64,000 bases of DNA, taken from NCBI RefSeq assembly GCF_005795905.1, contig NZ_VAWE01000001.1, positions 5,693,001-5,757,000 of the forward strand. The letters run 5' to 3'. The position numbers and the translations under genes were made by a program. The notes beneath the pieces were generated by a model. That model saw only the letters and a list, made by a program, of their open reading frames with translations. It searched no databases and was not told the origin of the DNA. Of the stretch, positions 57,357-64,000 are shown in pieces. Positions within the stretch are counted from its first letter, which is position 1. Each line of letters begins with the position of its first letter. The stretch comes from Streptomyces marianii (GTDB taxonomy: Bacteria > Actinomycetota > Actinomycetes > Streptomycetales > Streptomycetaceae).

Positions 57357-57624
57357 CGGGCGGCATCGACGCCCCGGCGGCCCCCGCGTCGAGGCTCCGC
57401 CGCACTCCCCGGGGAGTGACCGCGCCCGCCGGGGCCCACCCGGGCGGTGACACCCGGCTCGACCTCCAGCCGGACGTTCCCCCTCCCGCCGGGAGTCCGG
57501 ATCCGTCCGGGCCGCCTCGCCGGAGGGGGCCGGGGACGGGGCCCCGTTCACCACAAAAACCCGCGGCACCGGCCGTCGCCCGGCCGCCGGGCCCCGGCCC
57601 GCGCCGGGCGCGGCCCGCGCTGTC

Positions 57625-57858
57625 CCGCAGGCTTCTCGCCTTCGTCGCACGCGGTCACAACAGCGCCGGGGCGCCGGGACCCCGGGCCTCAGCCCGTTCA
57701 CGGCGAAGACGCACGTCAGCCGGATCACGGGGAGGACCGGCACCCTGGAGCGGGTCCAACTCGTCATCGTCGCCCACGAGTCGGGCCTGGTGGTGCCCGG
57801 CGGCCGACCAGCGCGCCGGCGCGGACCCGGAACCGATCGGGCCGTTCCGCCATCCTGA
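57625..57858 (+). pseudogene. Remnant of a LuxR-type (NarL-like) response regulator
   Basis: Frame 1 from 57688 to TGA 57858 encodes LSPFTAKTHVSRI, then VQLVIVAHESGLVVPG, the clear C-terminal half of a LuxR/FixJ-type DNA-binding domain. The preceding helix appears in another frame (LLAFVARGHNSAG, about 57627-57665), so there is a frameshift near 57670-57686. No receiver domain and no start are found upstream. What is left is a small, dead fragment of a two-component response regulator. There is no histidine kinase nearby. Confidence 0.72.
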
Positions 57859-58246
57859 ACAGTGATCGCCGTGGCGGGAGGACCACCGGCACAGCAGGCG
57901 GGACACCGCGGACCGAGGGCGGACGGAGACGCCCGGGGACAGTCAGGGGACTCGGCTCCGAAGGGCACGTCGGCGACGGGCGGCCGGGGCACCGGCAGGC
58001 CAAGGACGCCGCGGGCGCGGACGGGCCCGGCAGGCAAGAACTGCGGACGGCGCACGCTCCCGCAGCGACGGACGGCGCGGGCACACACTCGCAGCGACGG
58101 ACGGCGCGGGCCTCGGAGCAGGCGGGAGGCGTCGGGCCCGCACGGACGCCGCCGACCGGCGAACGCGTCGTCGCCGCACACGTACCGCGAAGGCGCCGCC
58201 GGCCGTACCCGGGCCGGGGCGCCAAAGGAGAAGGGGAAGCAAGGCC
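57859..58246. other. Upstream region of the beta-lactamase gene
   Basis: 388 bp with no gene supported. CGCAGCGACGGACGGCGCGGG occurs twice near 58064 and 58095 in near-identical form. The last 30 bp hold the ribosome site GGAGAAGGGG. Confidence 0.45.
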
Positions 58247-59206
58247 TTGGAGTCGTCACGAGCACACCGGACCCGTCGCACACTGCTGGCCGCCGGCGCG
58301 GGCGCCGCACTGGCCGCGGGGCTGCCGTCGAGCGCGGCGGCGACCCCGCCGCGCCGCGGCGGCGAGCCGCACGCCGGCGCCGCCCCGGGCGGCACGCCCC
58401 GGCCGGACGGGATCTCCCGCAGCCTGAGCGAGCTCGAGCGGGAGCACACCGCCCGGCTCGGCGTCTTCGCCCGCAACATGAGGACGGGCCGGACCGTCTC
58501 GCACCGCGCAGGTGAACTGTTCCCCATGTGCTCGGTGTTCAAGACCCTCGCCGTCGCGGCCGTCCTCAGGGACCTCGACCGCAAGGGCGAGTTCCTCGCC
58601 GAGCGCATCCGCTACACCGAGAAGGACACCGAGGAGTCGGGCTACGCCGTCATCACCGGCCGGGACGAGAACCTCGCCCGCGGCATGACCGTGGCCGAGC
58701 TCTGCGACGCCGCCGTACGCTACAGCGACAACGCCGCGGCCAACCTCCTGCTGCGCGAACTCGGCGGCCCCACCGCCGTCACCCGCTTCTGCCGCTCCGT
58801 CGGCGACGGCGTCACCCGGCTCGACCGCTGGGAGCCCCATCTGAACTCGGCCGAGCCCTGGCGCGTGGAGGACACCACCGACCCGCGCCACATCGCACGG
58901 ACCTACACCCGGCTCGTCCTCGGCGACGCACTCTCCCGTCCGGACCGGCGGCGGCTCACCGGCTGGCTGCTGAACAACACCACCAGCAAGGAACGCTTCC
59001 GCGCCGGACTTCCCGACGACTGGACCCTCGCGGACAAGACCGGCGGCGGCGAGTACGGCACCAACAACGACGTAGGCGTCGCCTGGACCCCCGACGGCAC
59101 CCCCGTCGTCCTGGCGGTCCTGACGACCCGGCAGCAACCCGACGACGCCGCGGACAACCGGCTCGTCGCCCGGACCGCCGGACTGCTCGCCGACGCGCTC
59201 GGCTGA
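58247..59206 (+). CDS. Class A beta-lactamase
   Basis: The predicted 319-residue exported serine beta-lactamase has all class A motifs: SVFK at 96-99 (SxxK), SDN at 160-162, Glu196 in RWEPHLN, and KTG at 264-266. The N-terminus carries twin Arg before the hydrophobic core (HRTRRTLLAAGAGAALAAG), which suggests Tat export, as is usual in actinomycetes. The start is TTG 58247, after GGAGAAGGGG. No blaI/blaR-type regulator is next to it. Proteins like this occur on many Streptomyces chromosomes; the natural role may be in cell-wall turnover. Confidence 0.95.
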   Translation: MESSRAHRTRRTLLAAGAGAALAAGLPSSAAATPPRRGGEPHAGAAPGGTPRPDGISRSLSELEREHTARLGVFARNMRTGRTVSHRAGELFPMCSVFKTLAVAAVLRDLDRKGEFLAERIRYTEKDTEESGYAVITGRDENLARGMTVAELCDAAVRYSDNAAANLLLRELGGPTAVTRFCRSVGDGVTRLDRWEPHLNSAEPWRVEDTTDPRHIARTYTRLVLGDALSRPDRRRLTGWLLNNTTSKERFRAGLPDDWTLADKTGGGEYGTNNDVGVAWTPDGTPVVLAVLTTRQQPDDAADNRLVARTAGLLADALG

Positions 59207-59290
59207 GCTCCCCGGCGGCGGCGTACCCTCGCAACCATTCCCGAAATCCCCTTCCCGATCGGGCGCATCGGAAGGGGAGCGGGCCAGAAT

Positions 59291-61588
59291 GTGACGAACG
59301 CGTACGGCGTGGGCACGGACCAGGGCGCCGGGGACCGGGACGGGGGGACCGTGCTGCGCACTCATTCGACCGCCGTGCTGGTCACGGGATCGGCACTGCT
59401 GTCGGTGCCGCTCGCCCTCGCCCTGCACACCGCGGCCTGCGGCACCCTCCCCCCGGTCTTCGCCCCGCTCCTCTGGCCGCTCGCCGCCGCCGTGGCGGCG
59501 GGCGCCGCGTGCACCGCGGTCCGCCGCGCGCGCACCCGGCGAAGCCCCGCCGTACCGCCGCCCCCCGCCCCCGCCCCGCCGCCGGACCCGGCGGAACTGC
59601 CCGCCGCAGCCGACCACTTCACCGGGCGGGCCGTCGAGACGGACGCGGTGCTGCGCATGGTCCGCGCCGGCCACCACGTCATCGCCGTGACCGGCGCGCC
59701 CGGCACCGGCAAGTCCGCGCTCGCCGTCCGGCTCGCCCATGAACTGCGGCCGCTCTTCCCCGAAGGACGGGTGTACGCCGACCTCGGCGGCGGCCGCGGT
59801 GAACCGCCCGCCACCTCCGCGGTACTGGCCGGGTTCCTCGCCGCCCTGGGCGCCCCGGCCGAGGAGCGGTCGGGCACGGGCGCCGCCCTGGCCGCCCGCT
59901 TCCGCGGCCGGACCGCGGGCCGGCGGATCCTGCTGCTCCTCGACGACGCGGCGGACGCCGTTCAGGCCCGCGCGCTGCTGCCGGCCGGCGAGCACTGCCT
60001 GACCCTGATCACCAGCCGCGACGCGCTCCGGGACCTGCCCGAGGCCGCGTCCGTTCCGCTCGGCCCGCTCACCGAGCCCGACGCACTCGCCCTCCTCGCA
60101 GCCGTCGCCGGGCCCGGCCGCGCCACGGCCGAGCCCGACCACGCGCGGTCCGCCGTCCACTCCTGCGGACGGCTGCCGCTCGCCGTCCGTCTCGCGGCCG
60201 GCTTGCAGCGCTCCCGTCCCACCGGGCAGATACCGGTCCTCGCGGGCCGTCTCGCCGCCGAGCGCGACCGTCTCCACCATCTGCGCACGGAGGACCTCGC
60301 GGTCCGCGCGGCCTTCGAAGCCGCCTACGCCGGACTCGGCGCCGGCGACCGTGCGCTGCTGCGCGTCCTCGGCGTCTGCCCGGCGGCCCGGGTGACCGTA
60401 CGGATCGCGGCCGCGGCGGCGGCCGACGACCCGGCAGGCGTCCGAAGCGGCCTCGACCGGCTCGCCGACGCCCAACTCGCCCGGCCCGCGGGCCCCGACG
60501 CCTACGAGCTGCACGACCTGGTCCGTCTGCTCGCCGCCGAACGCCTCGACCACGAGACGGCACCCGCCGACCGCCGGGCGGTCCTCGAGCGGATTCTCAC
60601 CGCCTACACCGAGGACGCCTCCGCCCACGGCGGCGGGGCATGGGGTGCCCCGGAACAGCACGCCATCCCCCGTCTCGTCCGCACCGCCGTACGTGAGGGA
60701 CTGCACCGCCACGCCCACGCCCTCGCCCTGGCCGCCGACCCCTGGCTCGAGGGGCGGCCCGGGCAGTCCCCGCGCGTCGCCATGTGGGCCGCCGTCCTCG
60801 ACGCGGCCCGCCGCTCCGGCGAGCAGGGCTGGACGGCCCACGCCATGCGCGGCCTCGGCTCCGCGTACGCGCACCAGGGGCAGCTCGACCGGGCCGTGGA
60901 CCATCTGGGCATGGCCGCCACCCTCCAGCGGCATGCCGGCTCCCGCGCAGAACAGACCACCACCCGACGGCTGCTGGGCGCCGTTCTGCGCGGTGCCGGC
61001 CGGTACGAGGAGGCCCTGCGGGAGCTGCACACCGCGCTGGAGGGCTGCCGGGCGGCGAACGACACCGCGGGCGAGGCGGAGGTGCTGCTCGGCCTCGGCC
61101 TCCTCCACATGGACCGGCGCCGCCCCGACGAGGCGATCGACTGCCTGGAGCGGGCGCTGCCCGTGCTCGCCCGGCGCACCGGCGACCCGGCCGGCCCCGC
61201 CGACGCCCGGCGCCATCTCGGCACGGCCTACGCGCAGGCCGGGGGTTTCGTGCCCGCCGAACGCCATCTGCGCTCCGCCCTCGCCCTCTACCGCCGCGAC
61301 GGCCTCCCGGCGGCGGAGGGCTGGACCCTGTGCGAGCTGGGGCGTCTGGAGGAGCGGCGCGGCTCCTACGGCGAGGGCGTGGAACTGCACCGCGCCGCGC
61401 TGGCCGCCTTCGAACGCGCAGGCCTCGGCGCGGGGGTGGCGGCGGCCGCGGAGGCTGTGGGCGACAACCTGCTCGTACAGGGGGACCAGTTGGGGGCCGA
61501 CGAGCAGTACCGCAGGGCCGCGGCCGTCCACCGACTGCTGGGTGACCACGTCCGCGAGGCCGAGGTCCGCCGCAAACTCGGCCGCTGA
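59291..61588 (+). CDS. Membrane-anchored NB-ARC/TPR (STAND) protein
   Basis: This 765-residue protein has two N-terminal membrane helices (about residues 26-76), a Pro-rich linker, and an NB-ARC ATPase with Walker A GAPGTGKS, Walker B ILLLLDDAAD and the sensor ITSRDAL, then winged-helix-like sequence and about eight TPR-like repeats from residue 500 (AMRGLGSAYAHQGQLDRAVD; LLGAVLRGAGRYEEALREL). Such STAND proteins are molecular switches in signalling, and some defend against phage. The N-terminal effector here is only membrane helices. GTG 59291 follows GGAAGGGGAG. The partner or trigger is unknown. It is not fused to a SARP domain. Confidence 0.85.
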   Translation: MTNAYGVGTDQGAGDRDGGTVLRTHSTAVLVTGSALLSVPLALALHTAACGTLPPVFAPLLWPLAAAVAAGAACTAVRRARTRRSPAVPPPPAPAPPPDPAELPAAADHFTGRAVETDAVLRMVRAGHHVIAVTGAPGTGKSALAVRLAHELRPLFPEGRVYADLGGGRGEPPATSAVLAGFLAALGAPAEERSGTGAALAARFRGRTAGRRILLLLDDAADAVQARALLPAGEHCLTLITSRDALRDLPEAASVPLGPLTEPDALALLAAVAGPGRATAEPDHARSAVHSCGRLPLAVRLAAGLQRSRPTGQIPVLAGRLAAERDRLHHLRTEDLAVRAAFEAAYAGLGAGDRALLRVLGVCPAARVTVRIAAAAAADDPAGVRSGLDRLADAQLARPAGPDAYELHDLVRLLAAERLDHETAPADRRAVLERILTAYTEDASAHGGGAWGAPEQHAIPRLVRTAVREGLHRHAHALALAADPWLEGRPGQSPRVAMWAAVLDAARRSGEQGWTAHAMRGLGSAYAHQGQLDRAVDHLGMAATLQRHAGSRAEQTTTRRLLGAVLRGAGRYEEALRELHTALEGCRAANDTAGEAEVLLGLGLLHMDRRRPDEAIDCLERALPVLARRTGDPAGPADARRHLGTAYAQAGGFVPAERHLRSALALYRRDGLPAAEGWTLCELGRLEERRGSYGEGVELHRAALAAFERAGLGAGVAAAAEAVGDNLLVQGDQLGADEQYRRAAAVHRLLGDHVREAEVRRKLGR

Positions 61589-61692
61589 GCAGAGCGGTTG
61601 GTGCCCCGCGCGGACACCGCGCAGGAGCGACGGGGCGCAGGCCGGGCTGGGGAGGCCCGCCCGGCCTGCCCGTCGCACCGCGGGCATTGTCC

Positions 61693-61709
61693 AAGGGTCA
61701 ACAACCCTT
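61693..61709. promoter_or_regulatory. Inverted repeat upstream of the lipoprotein gene
   Basis: AAGGGT-CAACA-ACCCTT is a perfect 6-5-6 inverted repeat between the STAND gene and the lipoprotein gene, followed by TTT. It may be a terminator for the STAND gene or an operator for the next gene. Confidence 0.45.
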
Positions 61710-61846
61710 TTCCGCGCGGGTGTTGGGTGCAGTGGGATTGTGCGGGCGGCGCGTGTGCATGCCATGATTCCCCCGCTGTTACTCGCCGGTAAGCGCGGGT
61801 CGCGGCAACCACCCCCCTCACCGCTCCACCGCCGGAGGACACCCCC

Positions 61847-63280
61847 GTGCGCCATGCCACCAGGAGACTCCTGGTCCCCACGCTGACCGCCCTCGCGCTC
61901 GCCGCGAGCGGATGCTCGGCCGCCCCCGACGGCTCCGACCGGCCCGGGACCGGGCCCACCCCCGCCGCGACCGCCGCGGCGGCGGACGGAACCGAACAGC
62001 TCGACGTCGAAGCCGCCCCCCGCGGCGAGGCCGCCCCGACCGCCGTCGCCCGCCGCACCACCACGGGCACCACCGCCGCCGCCGAGAGCACGCTGAAGGT
62101 CGCCGCCTACGACAAGCGCACCCGGCGCGCCGTCATAGCCGCCCCGCCCGCCGAACCGAACCCGCCCGGCTCCGGCGGTCCGACGGCCCCCACCACCGGC
62201 CCCACCGCGGACACCCCCGTCAAGACCGGCGACGTCATCGCCAGCGCCCCGGCCCCCGGCGCCCCCGACGGCCTCCTCGCCGAGGTCACCGAGGTCCTCG
62301 GCACCACCGACCAGGGCACCGAGGTCCGCACCGCACCCACCACCCTCAGCACCCTCCTCGCCGACGACAAGGCCGACGGACAGGTCCCCGTCGACCCCTC
62401 CACCGTCGACGTCGAACCCCTCGTCGAGGGCGTCAAGGTCTCCTGGGCCCGCACCGGAGGCGCCACCTTCGGCCCCAGCGGCAGCAAGCTGCCCCTCGGC
62501 AGCCTGCGCCTCGACGTCGGCGCGGCCCTGGCCACCGCCGACGACGCCCCCGTCTCCGCCGCCGCCTCCCTCTCCGGCTTCGTGCAGCTCTCACCGCAGG
62601 TCGAGTTCTCCTACGACGGCAGCGCGAACGGCCAGGCCGGACGTCCCGCGCCAGGCTCCGCGTTCCTCGGTATGACCGGCGACTGGACCGCCCAGTGGGC
62701 CGTCAAGGGCCGCGCCTCCGCCAAGGCCACCCAGCGCATCCCGTTCGCCAAGCTCCACGCCGACCCGGTGATCCAGGTCGGCCCCGTCCCCGTCGTCGTC
62801 AACCTCGACCTCACCTGCTACCTCCAGGTCGAGGCCGACGGCCGCATCACCCTCGACGTACAGCAGGACGTACGCGGTGACTTCCGCGTCGGAGGCAGCT
62901 ACGCCCCCGGCGACGGCTGGACCCCGGTCAGCGCCTCCGACGTCAAGGGCACCCCGGTCCGCACCACCGTCACCGCCGCAGGCCAGGCCAGGGCGACCCT
63001 CGGCGCCGAGGCGTCCGTCGGCCTGTACGGCATGGTCGGCCTCACCGCAGACTTCGCCCCCTACCTGCGCGCCGAGGCCCAGGCCCGCGCCGACGCCGCC
63101 ACGGACGGCACCGCGTCGGTCACCGGCAGGTGGGCGCTCCACGGCGGTTTCGGCCTGAGCGGACACCTCCAGTTCCAGCTGGCGGTCTTCGGCACGCCGA
63201 TCCTCCAGCACCGGATCCCGCTGGGCAGCCTCCACCGCGAATGGCCGCTCGCGAGCGGCAAGGGCGCCCTCGCGGCCTGA
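61847..63280 (+). CDS. Large secreted lipoprotein, unknown function
   Basis: The predicted 477-residue protein has a lipoprotein signal (RRLLVPTLTALALAASGC) with lipobox ASGC near residue 23. About 40 residues of Ala/Thr/Pro-rich linker follow, then several beta-rich segments with repeated Val/Asp/Thr patterns (TYLQVEADGRITLDVQQ-like, LGAEASVGLYGMVGLTADF). Only one further Cys (in LTCYL) is seen. The pattern suggests a beta-barrel or jelly-roll exported to the outer membrane face. GTG 61847 follows GGAGG. No domain is recognised. Confidence 0.7.
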   Translation: MRHATRRLLVPTLTALALAASGCSAAPDGSDRPGTGPTPAATAAAADGTEQLDVEAAPRGEAAPTAVARRTTTGTTAAAESTLKVAAYDKRTRRAVIAAPPAEPNPPGSGGPTAPTTGPTADTPVKTGDVIASAPAPGAPDGLLAEVTEVLGTTDQGTEVRTAPTTLSTLLADDKADGQVPVDPSTVDVEPLVEGVKVSWARTGGATFGPSGSKLPLGSLRLDVGAALATADDAPVSAAASLSGFVQLSPQVEFSYDGSANGQAGRPAPGSAFLGMTGDWTAQWAVKGRASAKATQRIPFAKLHADPVIQVGPVPVVVNLDLTCYLQVEADGRITLDVQQDVRGDFRVGGSYAPGDGWTPVSASDVKGTPVRTTVTAAGQARATLGAEASVGLYGMVGLTADFAPYLRAEAQARADAATDGTASVTGRWALHGGFGLSGHLQFQLAVFGTPILQHRIPLGSLHREWPLASGKGALAA

Positions 63281-63294
63281 CCCGCACCGGATCC

Positions 63295-63324
63295 ACGGTC
63301 CCGGGCCGCCCGGCCCGGGACCGT
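63295..63324 (+). terminator. Lipoprotein gene terminator hairpin
   Basis: ACGGTCCCGGGCCG pairs with CGGCCCGGGACCGT around CC, a perfect 14-bp stem, 14 bp after the stop. Confidence 0.75.
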
Positions 63325-63767
63325 ACCGCCCTCCGCCCGACCTTTCCGTTACGGCGGTCCGCTTTTCGGGCCGCCGCCGAATCCGCTGAGGCAAACCGGC
63401 GTCCGCGGAGTTCGACCGGTCCGTGCCCCGGGCCGTCCTTCCGGGACCTGCGAACAGTCCGTTCGCCCCGGCCTTCACCGGCCCGCCGGAGCGCATTCCC
63501 GACGCCCCGGTCCCGCCCCTGAGCCGACCCGCCCGCTTCATGCCGCAGCCCCGACTCCGGGCCGGAGGAACCCCGTGCGACCTGCCGTTCTCCGGCCCTC
63601 CACCCATATCTGCGTCGGCCATGGATTAACTCCTTTGTGGTTCCGTGCAGTTACGGCGCGCGTTCGTCCGCCGATTCCGGATCCGTGTCCTCACACTCGG
63701 GATGGGAAAGAGGACACTCGGGATGGGGAAGAGGAAAGGTATCGGGATGCAGGAGGAAAGGAGCACC
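63325..63767. other. Upstream region of the small ORF with a 21-bp duplication
   Basis: Bases 63325-63640 hold no supported gene. ACACTCGGGATGGGAAAGAG occurs at 63693 and again in near-identical form at 63714, in tandem. The last bases carry strong AGGAGGAAAGGAG ribosome signals for the ORF at 63768. Confidence 0.55.
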
Positions 63768-63965
63768 ATGGCGGAAAAGGAACGTCCCCACGACACCGAA
63801 GCGGCAGCGGCGGAATTGCGGGGCGCTCCCGCCCGCGTCGGAGTGCCACAGCCGTCGCCCGGCGTCGGCCCCCCGCCCCGCGTCGGAGAAGAGCGCGGTG
63901 TCCTCGTCGGACCCGGGCGCCCCAGTGCCGGGACCGCGCTGCCGGCGGAGGAGACGGGCCGATGA
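63768..63965 (+). CDS. Short polar protein (65 aa) overlapping the next gene
   Basis: This 65-residue ORF, from ATG 63768 with AAAGGAG 5 bases upstream, encodes a low-complexity Gly/Pro/Glu-rich protein (EKERPHDTEAAAAELRGAPA; VGPGRPSAGTALPAEETGR). It has no Cys and no signal peptide. Its TGA overlaps the ATG of the following gene (ATGA), so it looks like a translation-coupled leader or a peptide-type partner of the next protein. I do not recognise it. A peptide precursor is possible but there is no core motif to point at. Confidence 0.6.
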   Translation: MAEKERPHDTEAAAAELRGAPARVGVPQPSPGVGPPPRVGEERGVLVGPGRPSAGTALPAEETGR

Positions 63966-64000
63966 CGTCACCCCCGCCCGTGGGGGCGTACGCCGTCGAC
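63962..64000 (+). CDS. Start of a gene cut by the window edge
   Basis: ATG 63962 opens a frame through the last base with 13 visible residues, MTSPPPVGAYAVD. It overlaps the 65-residue ORF by 4 bp. Too little is seen to name the protein. Confidence 0.5.
   Translation, partial: MTSPPPVGAYAVD

Noticed and set aside
57192..57419. A 75-residue His-rich protein in the 18-bp array
   Set aside because: There is no good ribosome site, the codons include the rare CTT repeatedly, and the repeat is equally open in other frames.
58256..61855. A 1199-residue minus-strand open frame across the beta-lactamase and STAND genes
   Set aside because: It spans two real plus-strand genes and their spacer, has no motif and has a Gly/Arg-rich composition typical of antisense frames.

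Overview
The window reads as a stretch of a Streptomyces (or close actinomycete) chromosome. The support is: very high G+C with almost all codons ending in G or C, frequent GTG/TTG starts, 4-bp overlaps between genes in operons, Streptomyces-style ComEA/ComEC, a CIRCE-controlled hrcA-dnaJ pair, and a long conserved core running from nadD through leuS, holA, lepA, hemW, hrcA, phoH and era to leuA. No plasmid, phage or CRISPR signature was seen.

Layout. 1-6200: end of an M48 peptidase, then nadD, an LCP/LytR-type protein, rsfS and a histidine phosphatase that seems to start at CTG, followed by two identical tRNA-Ala(GGC) genes flanking two tiny zinc-binding proteins. 6240-9350 (minus): a NuoF-ferredoxin fusion coupled to a heme-type membrane protein, a likely membrane electron-transfer pair. 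9750-12800: leuS behind a leader peptide and terminator (attenuator). 12950-21280: a membrane coiled-coil protein, DegV, ComEA, ComEC, an arylamine N-acetyltransferase, a small acidic protein and HolA. 21280-22475: a broken TetR gene. 22476-30780: rpsT, lepA, a long-chain acyl-CoA synthetase, a SpoIIE-type phosphatase and hemW. 31100-37030: DUF3097, an MBL hydrolase, hrcA, dnaJ, a nitronate monooxygenase and rsmE. The 3' end of rsmE lies in three 208-bp tandem copies. 37780-43885: lipoprotein, HIT protein, RNase Z-like, adenine/adenosine deaminase, MFS transporter, PfkB kinase. 44276-48250: phoH, ybeY, CorC-like, YjbR-like, a cytidine-deaminase-like pseudoenzyme and a membrane protein, tightly packed. 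48580-50962: a WxL-like surface protein and a DUF916-like partner. 51568-57027: era, emfourin and its M4 protease (minus), leuA with leader peptide and LEU-type leader RNA, TerB-like protein. 57030-64000 looks accessory: 18-bp repeats, a LuxR regulator remnant, a class A beta-lactamase, a membrane-anchored NB-ARC/TPR protein, a lipoprotein, and a small ORF overlapping a gene cut by the window end.

How it fits together. Most of the window is housekeeping: NAD synthesis, ribosome maturation and hibernation (rsfS, era, ybeY, rsmE, lepA, rpsT), aminoacylation and leucine synthesis, replication, heme enzyme maturation and heat-shock control. Leucine supply is sensed twice, at leuS and at leuA, by short leader peptides rich in the rare CTT codon. 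Laid over this core are strain-level features: many perfect or near-perfect tandem arrays (15, 18, 22, 49, 82 and 208 bp) confined to spaces between genes, two decayed regulator genes, and small modules of less common type (WxL/DUF916, protealysin/emfourin, NuoF-ferredoxin/heme membrane protein).
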